Below, in pieces: positions 33,801 through 41,819 of a stretch of 42,356 bases of DNA. Each line of letters opens with the position of its first letter. The stretch's first letter is position 1. The notes beneath the pieces were generated by a model. The model was not told the DNA's origin. It ran no database searches and was given only the letters and a program-made list of their open reading frames with translations. The stretch covers positions 1 to 42,356 of the forward strand of contig CYKH01000021.1 of NCBI GenBank assembly GCA_001460835.1. The letters are read 5' to 3'. Source of the stretch: Bodo saltans (Eukaryota; Euglenozoa; Kinetoplastea; Eubodonida; Bodonidae). Made by a program: the position numbers and the translations under genes.

Positions 33801-36800
33801 GACAACATTGCGACGCTCACCACTACTGTCAGTGGTGTGTCTCGACTCCTGTTATCCCTAGACGTGCCGTCCCTGGTAGATTTAGAGCTGCTTGTCATGA
33901 AGGGCATTCGTAGCCACAACCAGCACGAGCAACTGCTACATACAATCCGCAACATCCCAGCCGTTGTGTCGTCGTCACTTCTCGGCTCCGACGAAGATAT
34001 TGTGGACCCACTGCGCACCGTCACAGCGGAGAACGCTTCTGAGGTGTTGGTCAGTGCGATGCAACACGTCGGTGGAATGCTGAAGGAGGTTGAACAATCG
34101 TTGGCCTTACTTCGACCGCAGGACGACGACCCCACCACCGCATCCTCGTCTCCAAACTCGAGAGCAACGCACAACGTCTCGAAGCACATGGCCCTTCCCA
34201 TCATGAGCCCCGACGCACTGCGGTTATCTCTTGCCGCAATCCCCCACCTCCAATCAGAGCTAGAGCAGTCCCGGCGCGACCTTCGCATTGCCCTTGGGTC
34301 GATGGCAGATCATCATGCCGCTCAGCTCGAAGACAATGAAAAAGGTCGCGTGTTACTGCAAGGCACCGTTGAAGACTTAAGGCAGCGCCTGCAGACGGAA
34401 ATCGACGACCGAACGGCTGCTGATTCAGAGTGCAGACGGCAGCGCAACGACATTGAAATCCTTGAAGGTGAAATTCATCAGTCGAATCAGCAGTATGAAG
34501 CGAATTCACTGCGCATTCAAGAACTCGAGCTCCAGCTTCGTCGCCTAGATTTCGACACCGTGGAGTCATTGAAGGTGTTAGGCGCCATGCAAGGTGCAAG
34601 TGTGGATGGTGCGGAGCTCCAGCGCCCCTCGATGATCTCCGTGGCAACATCAGCTGCCGAGCGAATTCGTGAGCTGGAGGCAGTCATTCAAGAAGCTGGT
34701 TGGGCGATCCGACCAACTGTCACCGCAGTTCCTCACCAACGGAGTGGCTCCCTGAGCAGCAGCATGAACCACGGGATGGTCACGACTGCTGCCAGCATGT
34801 ATGGCGCACCAAGACGCAGTTTCCTTGCGGGAGCGTCTGCTGGTGGTGGTAGCTCGCCTCACCAAAACTCTCCGCCACAAGATCGCTATGTATTCCCAAC
34901 AGAATCTGCGTTGACCACTCCCCCCGCGTTAGCGCGTCAGATGACGCCACAACGCTCAGCCTCGACTGTGCGTGCATCACTTCTCTCGCCATTAGTGACG
35001 GTGGTCAGCGATGATGACGATTTTACCCCTGATGCGCACAACAGCCCCTCGCCCTCTCACGCTGGGGGCGTCGTCTCATCCATCTTGAGCTCCTCCGTTC
35101 TCCAAGCAGGAAGTCACAACCCCGCCGCGCAGTCCCTTGTGCAGCTATGCCGCACCACCGCTGCAGAGAATCAACAACTCCGAGCAGATCGAGACTTGGT
35201 GAGCCGAGAGTGGGCCACTCTGCGTACCGCGGTAGAGGACATCGCATTCCATCTTCGTGTGCAATGCGACGAGCTTCGAACCACGGACAACGCGTTGTTC
35301 CTAGCGGCTGCAACACCTAAAGTCGTCACCGCTGCTCAAGACACACGCAACGTTTGTGATGCTGCACTTCAGGATGCGAAACACACAACTGCCACACTCA
35401 ACAGCACGTCTTCAAAGCTTGCTCAGAGTGAAGACGCACTGCGCCAACAACAAGATGAACTTGCCCAGGCGCAAAATGCTGCTGCAGAAGCGGAGCGCGA
35501 GTCTCAAAACCGTATTCGTGACCTCAAGAAGGAGCTCGAAGACTCTCGTCGTGCCATTGACGAACTGCAAGATGCACTTAATGTCCTTCGCAATGAAACT
35601 TCCATTGACATCGCCTCACTCCAACAGAAATGCGTGGAGAATCAAATTGCACGACAAGCGCTTAGCGATGAACTTGGCCGAGTGTCCGAGTCCACCACCG
35701 AGACGTCCGATATTTTGCAAGCGTCAGTGCGCGAGTTAACGGCTCAACGCGACGCATTGCAGCGCAAGTCCGACGTGTTGGCACGTGAGCAGCAGGAAGC
35801 TCTTGCGTTCCCCTCCGTTGTGCAGCAGTCCATTCGTTCGGTGGTGCAACTTGGTCAAAACTTCGACCAGGTGACCACCTTGTCAGATCGCTCCTTTGTG
35901 GAGTCCGCTGAAACATCGTCTCGTCGCCAAATCGAGCTTCGCTGGCAACAGGAGCAGCACAGCCTCGTCGTACAGCACGCACTGGATTCCCTGCGATCCG
36001 TTGCTATGATTGTGTCTATCGTTGGTGCGCCTTCGACCGACAGCGTGGCAGATGTCGTCCGAGCGTTGCATCAGAACGAAGCGACACTCCGCCACTTGTG
36101 CGGTGACACCAGCGTTGGGCGAAAAGAAAGCGTCACGCGGTCTGACTGCATTACAGCAATTCGGCAAGTGCTTCCTCTGCTGCACTCCTCCTCGTCTGCC
36201 TCCCATCTCCAGCAGCAGCAGCACATGCTCGATGAGTCTACAAATCCGCCAGTTGCATCCGCACCGACGACTTCCATTGTTCAACTTCTTGTGGATGGGT
36301 GTCAGCAGTTGTCTCATGAGCACGAATCGGCGCGCAACGATTTGGTCAACGCAACTGCAGAGGTGAAGTCTCTCAAGGACGAACTGCGGCGGCTGCGCGC
36401 AGGTGCCGATGACGCTGAAGAACAACAAACGCACACACAGTACGAGCTTACATTCGTTCAGCTGCAGAATTCAGAGCAACATCAACGTCGCCAATTAGAA
36501 ATGCGATTCATCGATGCTCATCTCTCAACTATCTCTACATTTGCATCTGTGGCGGTGCACCAAGCAGCCGCCGCCTCATCGCTTCTCCCTCAACCCTGTG
36601 CAGTCGATCAAATTGTAGCCTCTGTGGAGGCACTTCTGCACTCTGAGGGTTCTGCGCGAGCACTCCTTGGGTCCGCCAACTCCATCGCCGCCAACCCACG
36701 CCTCAAGGCTGACACTTCCACACGAATTGAGTTGTTGTCTGCTATGAATGAGGCTGTAGTGACGCTTTCTGAGGGCCGCCACGCGAACAGCAGCTTGATG

Positions 36801-39800
36801 ATCCCAATCGATGAATCGGTTCCTATCAGTGAGATCCTGTTGGAGTTCGCCGTGATCATGCGTGACGATGGGGAAGAGACGCATGAAGCTCTTATTGCAA
36901 CGACCCGAGCACTCGAGAAAACGCAAGCAGAGCTTCGCGATGCAGAAAATCGGTCAGCCTCAACTGGAGTGAACTTCGATGAAGCGGCATTTGCTCACGC
37001 TGCAGCGATCCTTGCGCTAGAGGAGCTGCACGGAAGGCGCGTGCTAGAGCAGCGCCACTTCGAATCGCTTCCCATTCGAGAGCACTTAATTCTGGCTGCC
37101 AATGCCAGCGTTATGGCGTGCAGTGTCAGTGGCGAACCAACTCTGTCAGTCGGTGGCCTGCCCAGCTTTGTGCAAGACACAGTGGCAAACGCCGCAGGAT
37201 ATTTGTCTCTCGTAGGAGATCCAACGGCAGCACGCCGGGACTTGTCAACGCGCTCCTCCTTGATTGCCGCCGCACGTGAAGCGATTCAACTCCTGCAGGG
37301 CACAGACAGTGAGCTTGATGTCTGCAGCGCCCTCGTTGTCGCCACACGCACCGCCGCATATGAGCTCCGCGACGCACAGGGTCATTTACAAGTTCTCGTC
37401 CCTGAAGCGCACAAGGCTCAAGAAGACGTGAAATACCTCACGGCATCGCTGAAGTCCGTGCAAAGCAATTACGATAACCACGGACAATTGTGGGATCAGT
37501 CCGCATTGAGTTTACAAGAAACGGTTGAGCGTCAGTCCATCGAAGGTCGCTATTGGGAATCTCTTGACCTCGCCCCGATGCGCCTCGCTGCGACCATTGG
37601 TTGGCAAGCTGCGTCGTTCGTTGGTGCACCACTCCACGAGACCCCTCAAGAGCTCCGTCAGCTGGTCGCGTCGGAGATGAGGTTGCGCGCTCTTGCTGGT
37701 GATATGCAACTTACCCGTGACACACCGACTGAAGTCACGAGGTCCTCATGCATCGCTGCGATCATGCAAGCAATTCACGTCCTCGGTGCTGATGTGAAGG
37801 GTGACCTCCTCTCGTCTCTCCTATCCGCGTGTGCTTCGGCTGCTCGCACCGTTGACGATGCGCATGCAGCCATCCCCGCCCTCACAAGCGAGTTGCGCAA
37901 GTTGAAGGAGGACCATCGAGCCCTACAACAGCAACACGCAGCACTGCAGGAAGATTCCACCTACGTCAAGACTCGACGCGATCAGCTTCTCCTACAACAT
38001 CACGAGCTCCAAGGGCGTCGACATTTGGAACTTCAAGCGCAAGGCAACGCGTGGGAGACGCTTGTCCCCGTGGCGACGATGGCCATGTCGCACGCACTCG
38101 AAGCCACAAGTGTCTTTGGGGATCGAGCCCCCGTCACCTCGTTGTTGGCACAGTCTGTTCATAGCTTGGCCCGTGAGCGCGCGTACTTAGCGACCCTCGC
38201 TGGTGACACGACGGTCCTCCCAACTGATGGGTCTCGATCGGAACTCATCGAGGCTATCGTCGAGTGTTTGGGAGTGTTGGAGTATGACATTCCTCGCCAG
38301 CATCTCGCCTCCACACTTATCTCTGCGTGCAGATCTTCTCACCGTCAAACCGAGGGCGATGCGATTGCGCTGCAAACGATCACGTCTGAACTGAAACGGA
38401 CGCAGGAGGAGTTGAGCGTCTACGCAGTCCAAACATTAAGCGCCAAGGAGCACTCCCACTCAACGTCATCGATTGTGCTTCTGAAGCAGCTGTGCATCGA
38501 TGAGCTGACTGAGCGACTTCAGGTTCAGATGCAATGGGCGCACGAAGCTCCGCAACCGCATATGCGAGAACTTGTTGAGGCTCACCACGCCGCAACGCTC
38601 TCCGCGTCTGCCTTAGGTGTGTCCCTCCCCGGCCTCGTTCGTGAAGTGCATCGCATTGCTGACGAACACGTTATTTTCAGCGGTATGGTGGGTGAGCTTG
38701 ACGTGGGCGCACACATGGGCAGCCGCTCTGAGCTAGCGCAGACAGTCCTTCGCGCTATTGATATTCTTCGCACTGCCGTTGGTGTCTCCTCCTCCTCACG
38801 GACTCACCGCAAACACGCATCTCCAAGCCGTGAAGACGGTGCAGCCCTGATCAGCATCGCTCATGATATTGCAGATGCTCTGGCATTGTCTCGCGCTCGT
38901 GCACGTGCTGCGGAGGGCCACCTCGTGCTCATTGCAGAGGATGCCCAAGTCCTTGTCGACGGGATCGCACAGTCGTGCATGACTCTGCGGGAAGATAAAC
39001 GAAAGCAGCAGCAACAGTTGGGAGAATCCACCTATGCGACCCCACCCCGCCCTGCAGCGAAGCGCGGAAATATCTCAGAGACGCCGTACAGCGCATTGCG
39101 TGCCCTCGTAGGGGGAGACGAAGATTACCTGTACGCTTCACCACCACCAGCACAGGACATTGCTCTCAACCAAAGCTTTGGATCTGCTGGTGCACTGGAC
39201 CGATCGGTGGAGGGCGGCGGCGGCGTTGTGGATGAAACTCGAGTTGCTCATCTCCATCGTCGCCTGCATCACGCCGGGGAAGATCTCGACCGTGCCGCAC
39301 GCGACGCATCCACACGTGCAAACGGACTCAGCGCGATTCTTCAGAGTGCATGTGAAGTGTTGCGACGAAGCCGCGGCGGCGGCTCTGCTGCACATCAACA
39401 GCAGCACACCTCTGAAGCCTTTGACGTTTTGGAGCTCGCAAACCTCTGCAAACAGATCACCGAAGAACTTGATGCAGTCCGTGACGATCATGTTTGCGTG
39501 TCCTGCGACTTCGCAGAAGCAAAAGGAAAAGCCGCTGGGTACCTAGGCGCACTTTCCGCCGCAGTGACGCAGATTCGTGAAACGTTGTTGTCCATTGGGG
39601 CGTTAGATGCGGAGGAGGAAACACGTTTCTCCTCTCATTCGCTTCTCGACAACCAGCAGCAAATGGATCATCCATCCATTGTTGCGAAACTTGTCGATGA
39701 CGCCGTCAAGTTCTGCTGTAAAAACTTGAAGGCCTATCACGAGGAAATATTGTCCGTGAAGAGCATCGTGGGCACAGCAATGATTCTCCACTCTCAAAAC

Positions 39801-41819
39801 CAGCAGCCACCGCCTGTCGCCGTCCACCACGACGACGCCGCAGTTCGTCATGTCGAGGCCCTTGTAAGATCATTTGACGTCGCCGTGAAGTTACTCGAGC
39901 AAGAGAAGAGATCCACCTCTGACCTAAGAGAGCGCCTTCACGATGCGGATGTTGCTGCTGAGGCTAACCGCGAACTTCTCGAAGGGCAAGCGGATTCATT
40001 GAATTCAGATTTGATCCGGAAGATGGAAGAAGTACAAGTACTCCTCCGTCGACTTGAAGCCTCAAATCACCGCGTCAGTCAGCTTGAGGGCTGTGTGGTG
40101 GAGATTGCCCACGCGTGTCGCCTGTCCACGACTCTCGCACCGCCCCTCCTCCGGCACACGAACGACACCGACAATAACGACGATGCCACTACTACGGATG
40201 AGAGTATCATGTCGCACACGGATGACGACGCACTTAACTTAAGTGCAGGAGGTGACGCGGTTGAGTGTGCTCGCCGTGCTGCGGATGCTGCAAGCTCTGC
40301 TCTCCGTTCCAACGACGTTCTCCTCTCGGAGCAACGCAGCCTCAAGCACCAACTTGCCCATAGTGCTGAACGGTGCGCTCACGCCGAGCGCGAAGTTGCG
40401 TTGATGCACGAACGACTTGATCAATCAAGTGCTCAATTTACAGCCCTTCAGCAAGAAGATGCGCTGCGTGCTCGTGAACTGCGAACCATGAGCGACAACC
40501 TTTCCCAAGCGAAGGAAGACACTCGACGCATGGAGCGAGATCTGCTGGAACAGCAAGAGCACCGCGTTGCCGACATGCAACGGCGCCTCGATGACCTGCA
40601 CCACTCCTCTGCCGCTGCTCAAGCTCAACTAAGCGCTGCTGTGAAGGGACATGAAGAAGAAATCACCGCGCTGAAGGAAGAAATTAGCTCGCTTCAACGT
40701 CATGTTGAGGATCTCCAGCAGTCTGGCAACGGGCAAAATGCCCAGCTTCGTCGTGTGTTTGCTCGTATGCGTACTGACAGCGTAGACGGATGCCTTCAAT
40801 TCGTGGATGACCTTGCTCTCAAGTATCAACTCGTTGACTTGCAACTGGAAGAGGCCACACGAAGGCAACGGACGATTTTATCGGCTTCTGTCACGGTGCC
40901 ATCTCCATTCTTGTCGAGCCTGATCTCCACGCTGAGCAGTACGTCACGTGCCGCGACTCTTCTCCACGCCCGTGACCACACGGAAGTCTCACTCAAAATC
41001 CAATCCTTAATGGACTCCAATGACGAACTTCTACAACTTGCCGGTGACACAACCGTTGGTCGCTCATCCTCCACTCTCTCGCCCTCCACCAGCAGCGTCA
41101 TCAGTCGAAGCGAGGCCATTATCGCCATTCTTCATGCGCTAACGCTGCTCCACGACGACTCGGCTGCAGCTGGAGGTGATGACGTTGAGTCGTCCTCTCC
41201 GAGAATGTCGCCCTCCCGCTCAGGAAGGCGCGGCAGCTTTACGGTGGACGTGAATAGTATCACCAGCAGCGGCAGTGCAATGAAGTCGATTACGGAGCAG
41301 TTAATCAACAGCGCAACAACGAATGTGGAAAGCCTTGCTCGTGCACGTCGTGCAACGATCCAAGGCCGATCCGAGACTCTCGACGTGGCGGATCGTCTGT
41401 CCTCCACCGTCAACGTCATTGTGGCATCTCTCTCGTCACTTCGTCGAGCTGTCAGCCCTGTCAACAGCAACGGAGCAGCGACTTCAATCCCCGCTGCTGG
41501 TGGTAGTGTTGTCCAGTTGGTAGCTTCCCTCGACGTTGCTGTTCGAGATGCCTGCGATCACATTGAGCAAATGAGAGATACACTTTCTTCCGCCGCTGCA
41601 TCACTGGCCTGTTTGCGACTCGCCGGCGGAGAGACTGGCATGAACACTGCTAGCAGACGCCGCTCGTCTCCTCCTCGCGTTTCCATTACAGGTCTTTCTG
41701 ACGTCACTTCGGTAGCCCCAGCGGTGCGCAGCTGTGTCGATGAGCTCTTGGCTCTTCGTCAGCAGAAACGTGACCTCGAACTCAAACTCGAACGAACCAA
41801 CGCCGATCGTGGAGCGTAG
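27819..41819 (+). CDS. Giant PH-domain, coiled-coil and repeat protein, function unknown
   Basis: 4666 residues if the TAG at 41817-41819 is the true stop. Residues about 48-230 look like a PH domain interrupted by a Ser-rich insertion: GDLWFIADG, then LEIFSSSSDQARMVKGF, YFYMIVEA, and the closing helix with TDHQQDFQLWMQFF. Three DTE...KLR repeats occur at about 410-1070, then coiled coils at about 1250-1730, 2140-2250, 2440-2670 and 4015-4310. From 2700 to 3660 and again at about 4345-4445 there are seven degenerate repeats built around GDTxxx...SRSxxIxAIxxAIxxL. Low-complexity runs are common. No motor, kinase or transmembrane segment is seen. A membrane- or phosphoinositide-linked cytoskeletal or tethering scaffold is my inference. 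The start ATG 27819 follows ACAACAACAAAG; the frame extends 12 codons further to a TTG. Confidence 0.8.
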   Translation: MNPIHDVSSIDGDTSIQHRSMMSVLGGGGSGSASAAQQQQQHQDLDAISIRGDLWFIADGNKPNKANAAGRGTKQHIVIENGRLEIFSSSSDQARMVKGFTMRNIRRTSWFVHDTSSSSSSTADSKSASQQSSLPSVQSGGALQRGRGKAVIASAVGRTQSAGSKQLQQSIAAPSKYFYMIVEAAVDALHVPHHHSAGPSTVGGPRNDRLVFCTDHQQDFQLWMQFFDQLGPGITLEDYYDGRSVSVMSAADSLQSRSATPPPPGGAAATFDENSNSNEKYAASHHFKNEVEKLSSFAAEWKMKAMDLFHSVQSTIAEWSDNNNNHHHHNTAGGSTAASSHRLSVGELNDDWHTHSTNLVNQLRRSLLSLDDAPPPLSLQDTRAFRSGSVQSNQHHHALVAPPAAAAPSSLFDTEGALEHKIRHLQKLVHHYIRTETSACDVINDFERRNRALMGAPLSGDTPSKLRAVYSHLSRKLSAAWVTISSQPRSTSSGGASVSPFVSRSHSAETNTTAQHRIAAKGAAMLFNSEDSFALVPPTPESYAAAANALSISVEELINLVLFVRAQVTKAEEAGHIIVSRDAHPLPQQLDVIMQQLSSVDAATVRVETERVLATRTEYLLSEIARLRSILDEKERRLAETQVRASRLEEFVATTTNATSPHRGGSRFGGGHGSSSSPVRGGVVNPVDALANASLRDTERTIGELLKTLEHHGVQLPNGHSNAVKLRFAFENLLFNTTPLIHQLISPEEAHGLKQLIDHKSHTIHRLERQLQDAQAIQDQIHRQHQKEMNAAAAAAHHYPDGRGMDKPSVTLHAITSVGDGTIAAAAAVDPAAAAAAARKVADLALMLRQREEQIDIMKQELQSVKDIEAIGTANKAELDHWKGRCAKLERDAALAHISADAVLSAATPAATTHLADSLPSPVLSVASSQAAQHHRSIPTSSHQQPNPSEERFVQLLTMKNRQIASLQTHITTLLAAQPIPSDAAAINNPLPAVISSLLQLPPPSSDVAPRSSSIGSLVAHNAYQDTEQAALGLLEEAEADFGILLPEGSTAARLRYVFDVLNRQLSEATLEHDGGAVSESTQRSNQPMHLNDEEHSSASVHADALAQSVMQLSEAMGEPIQLPPRAPSEGSASPLLHQQAVTKALGVVVQRATEFIKSGAFEEDDEDSPNDSARRGLASSPSGLQAEDTITSTGGGSDRAPLAATSDAPRRASLGTPRRIAAKAKPPSATSSSSPLQAPLSVTKVLDSTKLALELDTTAQQLRGLVQKHTSHESQHAASLVSHTASIHESIHDLDALIKRLEKTAHDERHKVQALKSTATQQQQQHQDEISQLRAQLQQQRQQQLSSAAASPIQKSVQLEPLAAAGVDQRELSALENSAIDAITDMLANENLLADPAADEAAPPQQLRDGVLRLLKQSDDLKEELRRAHVAENDLRRDLVVARCEISRQALLVTEAESQRDEHISKLRASQRLLSRFVDDIAEEVASQKKSLASQFVEFHRFVAFMHHEGIRDVLAGALASSRRSMAATQSLDGRVAELEQHIATVSKELQQSQTTARDLRATIEEERSASEELRSKNAALTAELREVAQDTDTQLAELERKLETHIELEAQLRKENVRLDAQIDNLTESLRDQEEATDRTVESTRKAQQSTQSIVDELTQELLNARQQRDRDVAAVKTASEIARRQWEQETEALRTRIDAMHDAATEGREDMTVLCLLGDPHEIPGTETSSASVGGGLDAYEAFKDDEKGGLMSSSMKLGASYGAATTTSLGSSTSTSHSFVKRRGSVAPVAAAASSPTVSSSDAPNNDEEQQLAAKSEDVLGIVQQLAGVKGGRDQRLTTSLARLKAFTNWCYDRLVPFAFGSNTQCQTVLDSIVWAVEGHMRLLRHSAPLLGAQLEMQHQQEKSTSSSATTSVNMTISEKVAWRMRELSEEHDALRSALQSAAEVAATVSLSSPSTTVASPASLTNRRKSTVTFGPTSTSSSSNTIASVKDNIATLTTTVSGVSRLLLSLDVPSLVDLELLVMKGIRSHNQHEQLLHTIRNIPAVVSSSLLGSDEDIVDPLRTVTAENASEVLVSAMQHVGGMLKEVEQSLALLRPQDDDPTTASSSPNSRATHNVSKHMALPIMSPDALRLSLAAIPHLQSELEQSRRDLRIALGSMADHHAAQLEDNEKGRVLLQGTVEDLRQRLQTEIDDRTAADSECRRQRNDIEILEGEIHQSNQQYEANSLRIQELELQLRRLDFDTVESLKVLGAMQGASVDGAELQRPSMISVATSAAERIRELEAVIQEAGWAIRPTVTAVPHQRSGSLSSSMNHGMVTTAASMYGAPRRSFLAGASAGGGSSPHQNSPPQDRYVFPTESALTTPPALARQMTPQRSASTVRASLLSPLVTVVSDDDDFTPDAHNSPSPSHAGGVVSSILSSSVLQAGSHNPAAQSLVQLCRTTAAENQQLRADRDLVSREWATLRTAVEDIAFHLRVQCDELRTTDNALFLAAATPKVVTAAQDTRNVCDAALQDAKHTTATLNSTSSKLAQSEDALRQQQDELAQAQNAAAEAERESQNRIRDLKKELEDSRRAIDELQDALNVLRNETSIDIASLQQKCVENQIARQALSDELGRVSESTTETSDILQASVRELTAQRDALQRKSDVLAREQQEALAFPSVVQQSIRSVVQLGQNFDQVTTLSDRSFVESAETSSRRQIELRWQQEQHSLVVQHALDSLRSVAMIVSIVGAPSTDSVADVVRALHQNEATLRHLCGDTSVGRKESVTRSDCITAIRQVLPLLHSSSSASHLQQQQHMLDESTNPPVASAPTTSIVQLLVDGCQQLSHEHESARNDLVNATAEVKSLKDELRRLRAGADDAEEQQTHTQYELTFVQLQNSEQHQRRQLEMRFIDAHLSTISTFASVAVHQAAAASSLLPQPCAVDQIVASVEALLHSEGSARALLGSANSIAANPRLKADTSTRIELLSAMNEAVVTLSEGRHANSSLMIPIDESVPISEILLEFAVIMRDDGEETHEALIATTRALEKTQAELRDAENRSASTGVNFDEAAFAHAAAILALEELHGRRVLEQRHFESLPIREHLILAANASVMACSVSGEPTLSVGGLPSFVQDTVANAAGYLSLVGDPTAARRDLSTRSSLIAAAREAIQLLQGTDSELDVCSALVVATRTAAYELRDAQGHLQVLVPEAHKAQEDVKYLTASLKSVQSNYDNHGQLWDQSALSLQETVERQSIEGRYWESLDLAPMRLAATIGWQAASFVGAPLHETPQELRQLVASEMRLRALAGDMQLTRDTPTEVTRSSCIAAIMQAIHVLGADVKGDLLSSLLSACASAARTVDDAHAAIPALTSELRKLKEDHRALQQQHAALQEDSTYVKTRRDQLLLQHHELQGRRHLELQAQGNAWETLVPVATMAMSHALEATSVFGDRAPVTSLLAQSVHSLARERAYLATLAGDTTVLPTDGSRSELIEAIVECLGVLEYDIPRQHLASTLISACRSSHRQTEGDAIALQTITSELKRTQEELSVYAVQTLSAKEHSHSTSSIVLLKQLCIDELTERLQVQMQWAHEAPQPHMRELVEAHHAATLSASALGVSLPGLVREVHRIADEHVIFSGMVGELDVGAHMGSRSELAQTVLRAIDILRTAVGVSSSSRTHRKHASPSREDGAALISIAHDIADALALSRARARAAEGHLVLIAEDAQVLVDGIAQSCMTLREDKRKQQQQLGESTYATPPRPAAKRGNISETPYSALRALVGGDEDYLYASPPPAQDIALNQSFGSAGALDRSVEGGGGVVDETRVAHLHRRLHHAGEDLDRAARDASTRANGLSAILQSACEVLRRSRGGGSAAHQQQHTSEAFDVLELANLCKQITEELDAVRDDHVCVSCDFAEAKGKAAGYLGALSAAVTQIRETLLSIGALDAEEETRFSSHSLLDNQQQMDHPSIVAKLVDDAVKFCCKNLKAYHEEILSVKSIVGTAMILHSQNQQPPPVAVHHDDAAVRHVEALVRSFDVAVKLLEQEKRSTSDLRERLHDADVAAEANRELLEGQADSLNSDLIRKMEEVQVLLRRLEASNHRVSQLEGCVVEIAHACRLSTTLAPPLLRHTNDTDNNDDATTTDESIMSHTDDDALNLSAGGDAVECARRAADAASSALRSNDVLLSEQRSLKHQLAHSAERCAHAEREVALMHERLDQSSAQFTALQQEDALRARELRTMSDNLSQAKEDTRRMERDLLEQQEHRVADMQRRLDDLHHSSAAAQAQLSAAVKGHEEEITALKEEISSLQRHVEDLQQSGNGQNAQLRRVFARMRTDSVDGCLQFVDDLALKYQLVDLQLEEATRRQRTILSASVTVPSPFLSSLISTLSSTSRAATLLHARDHTEVSLKIQSLMDSNDELLQLAGDTTVGRSSSTLSPSTSSVISRSEAIIAILHALTLLHDDSAAAGGDDVESSSPRMSPSRSGRRGSFTVDVNSITSSGSAMKSITEQLINSATTNVESLARARRATIQGRSETLDVADRLSSTVNVIVASLSSLRRAVSPVNSNGAATSIPAAGGSVVQLVASLDVAVRDACDHIEQMRDTLSSAAASLACLRLAGGETGMNTASRRRSSPPRVSITGLSDVTSVAPAVRSCVDELLALRQQKRDLELKLERTNADRGA
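29155..31015 (+). repeat. Three degenerate repeats in the N-terminal part of the giant protein
   Basis: Three protein-level repeats share a DTE start and a closing (K/R)LRxxFxxL helix: GDTPSKLRAVYSHLSRKL (29198-29251), LPNGHSNAVKLRFAFENLL (about 29963-30020) and LPEGSTAARLRYVFDVLNRQL (about 30955-31015). The second and third also share the helix before it (TIGELLKTLEHHG and ALGLLEEAEADFG). DNA identity is low, so the repeats are old. Confidence 0.6.
35916..38775 (+). repeat. Array of six degenerate repeats, plus a seventh downstream, in the giant protein
   Basis: Units start near 35916, 36480, 37030, 37527, 38013 and 38500, with a seventh at 40850-41150. Each begins with an Arg/Glu-rich helix (RRQIEL, RRQLEM, RRVLEQ, RQSIEG, RRHLEL), then an Ala-rich helix ending in a GxP-like turn (VGAP, SGEP, VGAP, FGDRAP). 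Next comes a helix leading to (L)(A/V/C)GDxxx, a variable loop, (T/S)R(S)xxIxAIxxAIxxL, and a spacer coiled coil. Spacing between GD cores is about 160-190 residues. I recognise no described family. Confidence 0.7.
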
